A stretch of DNA of 64,000 nt from Anaeramoeba flamelloides (lineage: Eukaryota > Metamonada > Anaeramoebidae): assembly GCA_027625915.1 (NCBI GenBank), contig JANTQA010000008.1, positions 7,309,501-7,373,500 on the forward strand, written 5' to 3'. The notes beneath the pieces are model-generated. The model was not told the origin of the DNA. It searched no databases and worked only from the letters and a program-made list of their open reading frames with translations. This document shows positions 55,499 through 64,000 of this stretch, piece by piece. The position numbers and the translations under genes were made by a program. Within the stretch, counting starts at the first letter, position 1. Each line of letters begins with the position of its first letter.

Positions 55499-55994
55499 TA
55501 TAAACTAATTTAAAAAAATTATTAAAGAATTCTATTTGAAAAAAGTGAAAACTTTTTCAAAATTAAAACACCTTGGAAGTTTTATTTTTAAATATAGCGA
55601 AGGAAAAACCTTGAAATATGATACAGGGGCTGAAATCTGAAGGAAAGTACTTATTTACAGAAAAAAAATTCACTTTAAAAATACAAAGATCTTTAAAAAA
55701 GTTTTAATTCTGAAAAAATCAGAAAAAAAAAATTTTTCAGGTTTTTCAAAGGACTTTAGCTTCTCTTTAATTATTTCTAAATTTCAAACAGTATTAACTT
55801 TAAAAAGCTTTAAAAATCAAGATTAAAACATCGGAAATACGAGTATTTCAGCTAATTTATATATTTTTAAAATAAATTTTTGGTTTTTTTAAGGGGTAAG
55901 TAACAAAAATATTATAGTAAATATAATGAAAAATTAAATAAAAGTTTATCACATCTATAAATTTAATCAAGAAGTAAAAATCTGATTTCAACAA

Positions 55995-56770
55995 AACCAA
56001 ACTTACTTTTAAAACTATTTTCAGAAATACCTTATTGTCCCTAAAAGATAATCCATTTTTCTTCATTTTAAAAAGTTCAAAATCCAAAATATTTTCTAAA
56101 TCATTAAAAAAAAATTTATTTTTCTTTAAAAGAAGATTGAAATCTTAATATCTGTAAAGGAAGTGTACATGAATACACTTTAAAAAAAATAAAATTACAG
56201 AGTACTAAAATAACACAGTTTAAAAAATATACTAAATGTCAAAAAAATCCAAATAATTATCGATAAACTTTAATAAATTATAATTTATTTATTCAACGAA
56301 CAGTTCTAATCAATTTGTTCTTTTTATTTTACAAAGCATATGAGAAAAAAAACCAAAAAAAAAAAAAAAAACCAAACCATTAAATTTAAAATTCTCACAA
56401 AATACTTTTTTAAAACCTAGAAAATTCAGCTTATAATCTAAAGAATTCATTTTTAATTTGATTATTTTTAATTAATAATTATTAACCCAATCTTAATTTT
56501 TTCAGTGAGTTGTTAACAACCCAAAGACTGAAAGTACTCATGGACTTTATTATTATTTCTCAATATTTTAAGAAATTTTCAAACAAATAAAACTAATTGA
56601 AATGTATTAATAATTCTAATAATAAAAAATGATAGACATTATCAAATAACTGAAATTACTAATAACAGTTTGTCATTTATACTCTTAATATTTGAAAAAG
56701 AATATTGCCTAATCTGGTGAATTCCAAGAAATTTAATAAATTATTTGTGAAAGAAAATACATGATCAATT
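55995..56770 (+). repeat. Repeat family G, copy 2 (empty site for MITE C)
   Basis: Colinear with 26740-27680 but continuous at about 56600, where the other copy carries MITE C. Landmarks: AAAACTATTTTCAGAAATAC, GGAAGTGTAC, TTATTAACCCAATCTTAA, GAGTTGTTAACAACCCAAAG, CTAATAACAGTTTGTC. Confidence 0.7.
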
Positions 56771-56784
56771 TTTTCAGATCTACA

Positions 56785-56925
56785 AGGATCAAAATAATAC
56801 GTGCACAACGACTATAATCCGTGTTTCAAAATATAGTCTATGATTTATTTTCTTCGCTTCCAATTCAACATACAATTCACTCCCCAATAGTATACCCAAG
56901 TTCAAATCCATTTTGAATATAAATC
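56785..56925 (-). repeat. Repeat family H, copy 2
   Basis: Reverse complement of 13918-14060: GCACAACGACTATAATCCGT, AATAGTATACCCAAGTTCAA. It directly follows repeat G. It contains a B-box-like word (AGTTCAAATCC), but no A box at the right spacing. Confidence 0.55.
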
Positions 56926-57289
56926 CCTTGATTTTTTATGTAAATTTTAAATTATGAAATGCAATTAATTGAAAATTTTACGTATTATTCTCAATTTTTT
57001 GAAATTTTTCATTGAATTGATTATAAATTTTCTGAAAAAATTAACTCTATTTTTTGAGACAAATTTTCCACATTGATCCTTTATTTTTAGGATTTGATTT
57101 TAAATAAGGGAACATTAAGAAACTAATACCATATTTAATTTAGGTTTTATTGTTGGTTTCCTTGATTGGTTGAGGAGTAGGTCTTCTATAACAAAAAAAA
57201 ACAGACTTTTTGTTTTCAAGTAAAGATTAAACTTTTCGACATGCCTACTTTTCATAACACTACAATGATTCAATATTTGATTTATTTTA

Positions 57290-57640
57290 ATTGTATTTTT
57301 AAAATAATATGAAGAGCTTCTAGGTTATTTGTTTGTTCATAAAATATCTCAGAGATTACTAAAAGTGAGTTTGAACTAAATAAAAAGGTTTTAGCAAATT
57401 TTTCTTTTTCACATTTTGATCCAAAAACAAACCAAAAAAGGATATCAAGATCTTTTTACTTAAAATTTCATTATTAAAAAAATGAACTCTTTTTTAAAAA
57501 TGATAATTCGTCTCTCTAAAGTTGATAAAAGAGTTTGTTTATCGGGTTTAATTCTATCCTTGTGTAAATAATTACTCTATTACCTTTGGGAAGGAAAAAT
57601 AATTTAGAGTTACTAGTCCCTTAAGATTCATAGTTAGCCC
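57290..57640 (-). repeat. Repeat family I, copy 1 (reverse)
   Basis: The reverse complement matches 61058-61420 over about 350 bp at roughly 80% by eye, including CCCAAAGGTAATAGAGTAAT, TATTTACACAAG and ATTAAACCCGATAAA. It lies upstream of the CID-RRM gene, in inverted orientation to the copy in that gene's second intron. Confidence 0.75.
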
Positions 57641-58251
57641 AAAGCAGACCAACACATAATAGAAAACAATAGAGAATGTATAAAAAAGGAACTAAATAAA
57701 TAAATTCAAACAATACTAACTATCTTTTTCTTTAACAGTTTCTTTGTTTTAAAAGAAAGGCAATACGAAGTGAAAATTTATTCCTATTTACTGATAAACT
57801 GCAATTTAAGGTAGGAAATTTTTACTTGATTTTCCTTTTTAAAATTATTCTGATCAAGCTTTGAATAAAGCATTTTATGTGGTCAAGTGTTAAGAAACTC
57901 TGTAAAATTAGTTGTTGTTCAACATATTCTTTGTTGTGGACTTTTCGATAAGAAACAGTTTGAAGATTTATAAAAATGGAAATTGAACTAAAAATTTTTT
58001 GAAATTTATTAGAATTAATCAGTAGTATTCAAATACCAATAAAAAAACAAAACTCATTTCTTTAATGGCCTTTACAAGAGGTAGTCCAAATAAGATTTCA
58101 GAAAGCAACTTTCAATATGAAATAATTTTTTAATAATTCAATCAAAAAAAATCTAAAATCATTTTTTGAATAATTAGCTTACTTTTTTTTTCATATCCCA
58201 AAAAATCATTTGTTTCTTTGAAAACAATTTTGTAAATAACATTTTGGCTGT
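57641..58251. other. Upstream region of the CID-RRM gene
   Basis: A worn half of MITE C is possible at about 57725-57800 (AGAAAGGCAATACGAAGTGA). Otherwise AT-rich with no clear promoter motif. Confidence 0.35.
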
Positions 58252-61200
58252 ATGGAATACGATTTGTTCAAATGGAATGGATCCATTTGGATCTTAGAGC
58301 AACTCGAGAAGATAGATCCTGAACATCCATCCTCTCGGCTTATTAATGGTCTTGCAAAATACTCTATAAAAAACGAAAAAGTAACAAGTTCTTTGAATAA
58401 ATATTTCATAACAACAAACTGCTCATCCTCTTTTTTTCCCCAAAACTTCTTTAAAACCAATTAAAAAACAAAAAACACAATTTTTGTTTTTGTGTAACTT
58501 TTTGTTTGTTTGATTGTAATTTTTTCATTCAATTTAATGAATTGGTTGTATAGTATTACAAATTTGTCGTAAAAACAATAGAGTTATTTCTTAAGAAAGC
58601 CAACGTTGAACAATATCTGATTGTCTTGTATGTAATTGATTCAATTGTTCAACACTCACAATCAAGAACAATTAAAAAGGATCTTTATCCAAAACGATTT
58701 GGGATTCATTTAGAAGATACAATTAACACAATTTTGAAAAACAAAAGGAAATTTGTAAGTTCAATTTTTTTTTTTTTTTGTTTTCTTATTTTTCTTCGTT
58801 CCTTTTATTTCTTTTTCCTTTTCACTTTTTTGTTTGTCGTTTTCATTTTTGTTTTTTTTTTTGTTTACTCTTCTTTTTTTGAAAGAAAGACAAAAATGCT
58901 TTTCTTTTGAACTTTAATTCAAAATTTGGACTTTTTCAAGGACTTTTGTTTTTTTAGCTTTATTTTACTTAAAAATGCTTTGATCAATAATTTTTTTGGA
59001 ACAAAACATTTTTTGCGACCTTTAAAACATTTGGTTTGAATACAAAATAAAGATAATTAGATAACAAACATAAAATTAACAAAAAAATATTCTTGTTTAA
59101 AAAATCAAATTTTGTTTGTTTTGTTAAAAAATTTTTCTAATTTTAGTCATTTTAAGGACTACGTTTGCAATTTACCAATTTGACTCAACACAATTTGTTC
59201 CAATTTCATTAAAAATGTAAAAGAATGATCTTTAAAATATTCTATAAATTTGAATCAAAAAATCATTTGATGTCATTTTGTTAAATGAAAAATGAAAAAG
59301 AAATTTTGAGATACCTGGACTCGTACACCTTGTTAAGGATCATGAAAATGAAAAAAAAAAATAATCACGATTTTTTAGCATTAAAAACACTCTCTCAATA
59401 AACAACTTTAAAGCTAAATGATCGTATTGTCAATGATTTTTGATCACTAAATTACTTTGAATTGTTACATTGTCTCCACAAATCATACAGCCGTTCCAGC
59501 CTTACTGTGAAAATTTATCAGACATAGAAGTTGGCTGTCTATTATAAAATTGTGTTTTTTGAAATAGAAAATTCAATTTCGATTCATAAGATAAAAATTT
59601 CAACTTCTCTTACTTCATTCGAGTTATTTTTTTTGAAAAAACCACGAAAAAAATTAAATAATCCCAAGAAATGAAATCACGGAAATCATCACAGAAGAAA
59701 TCACAGAAATCACAGAAATCATGAAAACTTGAAATATTTTTCGATCATTGTTTTTAAATTGTAAAAACCTGAGATTTTAACAACTTTGTAAATTGAAGAT
59801 CCACATTAATGAAAGTATTTTATGAATTTGTTTGTCAATTTCCAAATCCAAAAAATGGATAACTTATTTTTAATCTTGCATTATAAAATTTATAGTTAGG
59901 ATGAACTTTAATACAGCCAATTTATTCAACCTGTGAATTTTTTCAATCCTTTTGTAATATAACCTGAAATAAAAAAAAGTGTTTAAAGTATTTTTGTGTT
60001 TCATCATGTTGTGACAAAAAATTTTTTAAAGAAAATTTTTTGAATTGAGTTAGACTTCGTAATGATTGAAATAATTTCAAGTTTCAGAAACTGTCTCTAA
60101 TAGGAGTTTTTAGGATTTTAAAGTATTGAAAAAATTCACAGGTTGAATAAATTGGCTGTAACCCTTTTTCGGTTTGTTGTCCAAAATAAAATTTCAGAAT
60201 AGAAAATCAATTTCAGGATCTTATAAATTTTCACAGGGGGGCTGGAACGACTGTATTAATTATTACAACAGGGAGTGTGATTTTGTCTTATTTTTTTTTT
60301 TTTTTGGTTCTTTTTGTTTTTTACTTGAATTAAATCTCCCAGCCACGGCTAAGAGGGGAGTGTCTCCTCGAATTGTTTTTGGAAACAACCTTATCCATGC
60401 CAAACGTACTTCACATTTTTATGCTTTTTTGATAAAATTTTTTTTGTTTGGATCGTTTCTCTCACAACACAATTTGTTGTATCAAGAGAAATTGTGTTGA
60501 GGTTTGTGTGGTAAAAGTTTTTGAAGAATTTTTCAGGAAAGGATCTTTTGGGAATTAAGTTTGCAAAAATTAGTCAGTTTTTTTATTTAAAAAAAAAAAT
60601 ATTGTCTCAGGTTGAGAAAAAATGATCTTTCTATTTTTGAAAATGGGAATTTTAGTGGATTCAATACAATAAAAAATCAATTACCATGAAATTATTCAAA
60701 AATCTCTTTGTTTTAAAAGAACAAAAGAATATTCATCCAAAATTTTTCAATCCTTATTTTTTCCTCTTAGAACAATTTTTAAAACCCTCTCAGCTTAACT
60801 CAGAAAAGAAAAAAAAAACATAGAAAACCCACAACAATGTGTAAGGGTTTCTAAAAATTGTTTTTCAGTGAAATTTTCTCAAAAAGCCGATTTTCCACAA
60901 CCTTCTTTTTCGTTTTTTGATACGTTGTCAGACAATTCCAGTAAGGAGACTGATAAATTTCAAAAAAATGTCATTTTTTCCACTTAGATCTCACCGAATA
61001 AATAATTGTGAGATTTATCAACCCTCAGAATCCTCTTTTATCAACACGGGGTATCAAATTTCAATTGTAAACATAGTTCTTAAGGGACTCATAACTTATT
61101 TATTTTTTCTTCCCAAAGGTAATAGAGTAATTATTTACACAAGAAAATAATTAAACCCGATAAATAAGTTCGTTTATCAACTTTGGGGAAATGAATTATC

Positions 61201-63059
61201 ATTTTTAAAATCGTTCATTTTCCCGAATAATTAAATTTTCAATAAAAAGATACAAAATCCTTATTATTGAATTTTTGGATCGATACAGCAAAGGCAAAAA
61301 TTTGCAAAAAATTTTTATTTTTAAGAAATCTCTATTTGAGTAATTTTTGATAGTTTGTATGAACAAATAACATGGAAGCTTTTAATCCTATTTTAAAAAT
61401 ACAAGAAAAATAATCAAATTATAATTAAAATTGCTATATTTCTGTATTTTAAAACACAACAAAGAAACTATTTTTTAATTTTATTTTCAAAATTTAAAAC
61501 TTAATTTCGATATTCCACCTTTTTCCAAATTAGTATTTTTAAACAAGCTATTATTTTTTTTTTGAAATTTTGAAAAGAATGAACCTTAAATTTAGACAAT
61601 ATAACTTAATTCATTCAAATTCTTGTCATAAGTTTTTTTAAACTTTTGTTTAGAGAAGAAAAAATTATTTATATTTTGAAAGTTTGTCCAGAACAAACAA
61701 GGTTAGTAATTACAATTTTTTTTTTGAAATTTACCCTTCTTCATTTTAAAAAATTATTGTAAATAATTCTCTAGATTTATTTTTGATAGATTGAAATTTT
61801 CAATTTTATCATTATTGGAAATAAATTTTTTAGCTTGAAACTTTCCACTTTTTGGTGTACAAACCGAATAATGGATAAAGATTCAGATAATGCAATTTAA
61901 AAATGTCAAATCGAAAACCAGGAAGTTTTAAAAAGAGGGTAATTTCAATTTTTTTGATCAATGGGATATATTAATAAAGAATTCCAAAATATTTCCCTTT
62001 TTAACAGATAAAAATATAAATTATCGAGTAACCATTAACCATTCTAATTGGTATATTGTTTCAATATTCTAAACCTATCAATTTTAAATATCTTGGACAA
62101 AATAGTTGAACAGTTTTATCTGATTCCAATTACATCAATTTTTTAACATTACCTATTGTCATTCATCAAATCTTACAAAGAAATTGTTACACTAACTGAA
62201 ATTTTTTGAAATTCATCATCATTTTTAAAAATTTTCTCTTTTACAAATCCATAAAAAATCATTAATCGAATTTTTTTTCATTTGCTATTTCTTTTGTGAA
62301 TCAACAACTTTTAAATTTCCAACTTCTTTGTATAAAACATTTTAATGGTATAAATATCATACTTGAATAATTAAATTAAGAAAAATAAATGAAAAACAAA
62401 AAATTCATTTTTTCAATATTTTTGGTTTGTTGTGGCATATGTATAATTAAAAAAAAATTTTTTTTTTCTTAATGTTTATTAATTTCATAATAACAAAATC
62501 AAAATATCTTTTTAGCAAAAAATTGTAAAAGTTTTAACTATCTGGAAAAAAAAAAAAATCTTTAGTGATAATATAATTGATAAAATTTTATTAACCGCAA
62601 TATCCAAAGGGGCACGTAAATATTTTAAAATTCTTGGGTTTAATGAAAAAACAATAAAAACAAAATATTCCATGCAAGATGTTAAAAAAGAGGTTAATTA
62701 TAGAAAAAACAATGAAAAAGAAAATATTGATTCTGTTCTTAATGAAGAACACATTTCAACCAATCCAGAATTAATAAAAAACCCAAATCCAAATCAAAAT
62801 AAAAACCATTTTAAATCTGATTCATTTTATTTTGATTATGGAGAAGATGATGATCAAAATGAAAATAATACAAAAAACCAATCATTATTTGAAACCAAAA
62901 ATTCAAATATTTCTTCGATCAATAATTTTTCAAAAACATCATCATCCACTACAAATGATAGTCAAGGCGATATTCAAATTAACACAAGAAGTGAAATAAT
63001 AAGGAAGATATTAAATAAATCAAGCAACAACAACAACTACGACTACGACGACGACGACG

Positions 63060-63140
<81 letters not shown>

Positions 63141-64000
63141 CTGATAACAATAAAGTACATCAACAAAATAATATTAATACTGGTAATGATATAATAAACA
63201 AATACCATAAAAACAATAGTCAAAATCAAAATAGTTTAGAAGAAAAGTATAAATCAGAAGAGGATGTAATTCTTAGAATGATTGCGATTCAAAATAGATT
63301 TTCAGATCCAAATAAAAAAAAAATAAAAAAAAAAAAATATCATTCAAAAATTACCCACACACAAATTGGTTCTTTGCCATTAAATGCAAAATCCAAAGCA
63401 ATTCCTTTTTTCGAAAAAAAACAATCAATCCCTATTCCAACTCCTTTATCATCATCATCATCAACATCATCATCATCATCATACAATAATAATGATTTTA
63501 ATTCTTATTCAAATATAACTAAAACAAATAATTTAACTATTGAAACAAGTCAAAAAACTTTATATTTAGGAAATTTGGATCAACCGATTACACAAAATGA
63601 TATTTCTACAATTTTTGAACAATTTGGGAAAATTATTTCTTGTGGATATCTATCTCATAAAAATATTGGATTTGTAACTTTTGAAACACGTGCTCAGGCA
63701 GAGGATGCAATGAATTTCTTGCAATCTAGTCTCATAGGCACAAATCCAATAAAAATCGAAAGGGCTAAACCTCAAACATCCTATTTATCTAATTTACAAA
63801 ATTTCCAAAAATCACCAATAATTGATCAATCATATGCTTTTAAAATTCTTCAAAAAGATTCGAACAACAACAACAACAACAACAACAAAAATACTTTTAA
63901 CAATGATACAGAACAACAACAAAAAGGAGAAGAACAACAAGAAGACAAAGAAAAAGAGCAACTACAAGAGCAAATAAAAAGACAATTGCAACTTGAACTA
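58252..64000 (+). CDS. CID-RRM protein (Nrd1/Seb1/SCAF type), 3' end outside window
   Basis: The exons are 58252-58380, 58554-58754 and 62516 to beyond 64000, all phase 0; introns are 173 bp (GTAACA...TATAG) and 3761 bp (GTAAGT...TTTAG). The joined frame has 605 residues in the window. Residues about 1-145 form a CTD-interacting domain: PSSRLINGLAKYSIKNEK, YYKFVVKTIELFLKKANVEQ, LYVIDSIVQHSQSRTIKKDL, YPKRFGIHLEDTINTIL and KIVKVLTIWKKKKIF, each the expected CID helix, with VIDS the hallmark. A long N/S/D-rich linker has poly-Asn and poly-Ser tracts. An RRM follows (LYLGNLDQPIT, ISTIFEQFGKIIS, NIGFVTFETR), then a Q/E-rich tail. CID proteins bind the phosphorylated RNA polymerase II CTD; with an RRM they couple transcription termination or 3' processing to RNA. 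An in-frame stop at 58237 supports the start. The nearest models are Nrd1/Seb1 and SCAF4/8; the subtype is not decided. Confidence 0.85.
59683..59726. repeat. Short tandem repeat (AAATCACAG)n
   Basis: About four or five imperfect units of AAATCACAGA/AAATCATCACAG inside the outer MITE. Confidence 0.7.
59914..60158. mobile_element. Inner MITE Q (245 bp) with perfect 34-bp TIRs
   Basis: TA-flanked. The first 34 bases, starting CAGCCAATTTATTCAACCTG, are an exact reverse complement of the last 34. Perfect ends inside an element with diverged ends indicate that this insertion is younger. The ends of P and Q are similar (CAGCC, TGTGAA), so they are probably subfamilies moved by one type of transposase. 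Confidence 0.92.
61058..61420 (+). repeat. Repeat family I, copy 2
   Basis: Matches the reverse complement of 57290-57640: CTTAAGGGACTCATAACTTA, CCCAAAGGTAATAGAGTAAT, AAACCCGATAAATAAG, TTTTAAAAATACAA. With copy 1 it brackets exons 1 and 2 of the CID-RRM gene as a widely spaced inverted repeat. Confidence 0.75.
63008..63141 (+). repeat. (AAC)n/(GAC)n trinucleotide tract coding poly-Asn/Asp
   Basis: Within exon 3 of the CID-RRM gene, AAC codons run into TAC/GAC codons (NNNNYDYDDDDD) and then into about 27 AAC codons. The opposite strand reads as poly-Val, which is a shadow. Shorter tracts of the same kind are at 63450-63482 (TCA, poly-Ser) and 63864-63890 (AAC). Confidence 0.95.

Larger units (their letters stand above)
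59488..60253. mobile_element. Outer MITE P (766 bp including insertion)
   Basis: TA-flanked. The left end CAGCCGTTCCAGCCTTACTG then TGAAAATTTAT pairs with the right end ATAAATTTTCACAGGGGGGC then TGGAACGACTG. Without the inner element it would be about 520 bp. No open frame. Confidence 0.85.
58755..62515 (+). other. Intron 2 of the CID-RRM gene, with nested elements
   Basis: A 3.76-kb GT-AG intron. Removing it restores the last CID helices exactly between NTILKNKRKF and QKIVKVLTIW. It contains two nested MITEs (59488-60253 and 59914-60158), repeat I (61058-61420) and an unexplained G+C-richer patch at about 60330-60400. The other DNA is AT-rich. Confidence 0.85.

Noticed and set aside
56785-56925. 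Repeat H as a tRNA-derived SINE
   Set aside because: There is a B-box-like word but no A box at a proper distance and no A-rich tail at the expected end.
63020-63229. Minus-strand poly-valine frame of 69 codons
   Set aside because: It is the complement of the AAC tract inside the CID-RRM exon.

Overview
This window looks like nuclear DNA of a unicellular eukaryote: very A+T-rich throughout (my estimate is 75-80% A+T, not computed), with sparse genes, GT-AG introns, asparagine/lysine/serine-rich proteins and many short transposon remnants. The mix (a GPR1/FUN34/YaaH acetate transporter, CK1 kinase, spliceosomal proteins, a secreted protein with cadherin-like repeats) would fit an anaerobic amoeboid protist such as Anaeramoeba. 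That placement is a low-confidence guess, because no rRNA or other marker gene is present.

Genes I can support, left to right: an HMG-box protein (2283-3017, minus, 2 exons); the spliceosomal Sm protein G (6646-6891, minus); a casein kinase 1-like kinase with a long basic C-terminal extension (12667-20828, plus, 3 exons, introns of 3.8 and 2.2 kb); a secreted or membrane-anchored protein with propeller-like repeats and three cadherin/dystroglycan-like domains (24156-26450, minus); an SR-type splicing factor with an RRM (31396-32343, plus, 5 exons) whose RS-rich last exon is probably the Met-less open frame at 40214-40901, across a 7.9-kb intron; a 719-residue acidic/basic protein with possible PH-like folds (43946-46105, minus); a YaaH/SatP-type transporter (51194-52142, minus, 2 exons); and, running off the right edge, a CID-RRM protein of the Nrd1/Seb1/SCAF type (58252-64000+, plus, 3 exons), assembled here from three phase-matched exons.

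The space between and inside the genes is a graveyard of small DNA transposons. At least a dozen repeat families recur within these 64 kb. They include TA-flanked MITEs with perfect or near-perfect terminal inverted repeats, Tc1/mariner-like elements sharing an end of the type TAAAC..ATTCCAAAAATT, one decayed Tc1-like transposase (about 9140-9932), 3' ends of a LINE inside the kinase intron, and an unusual modular family of palindromes with a conserved loop. Several copies are nested, and paralogous empty sites inside the window show individual insertion events directly. Repeats have inflated at least three long introns. Four of the eight genes act in or near pre-mRNA processing or transcription (SmG, SR protein, CID-RRM protein, HMG box), but they are scattered on both strands and do not form a cluster. 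I saw no rRNA, tRNA, CRISPR array, retrovirus-like element or organellar sequence.
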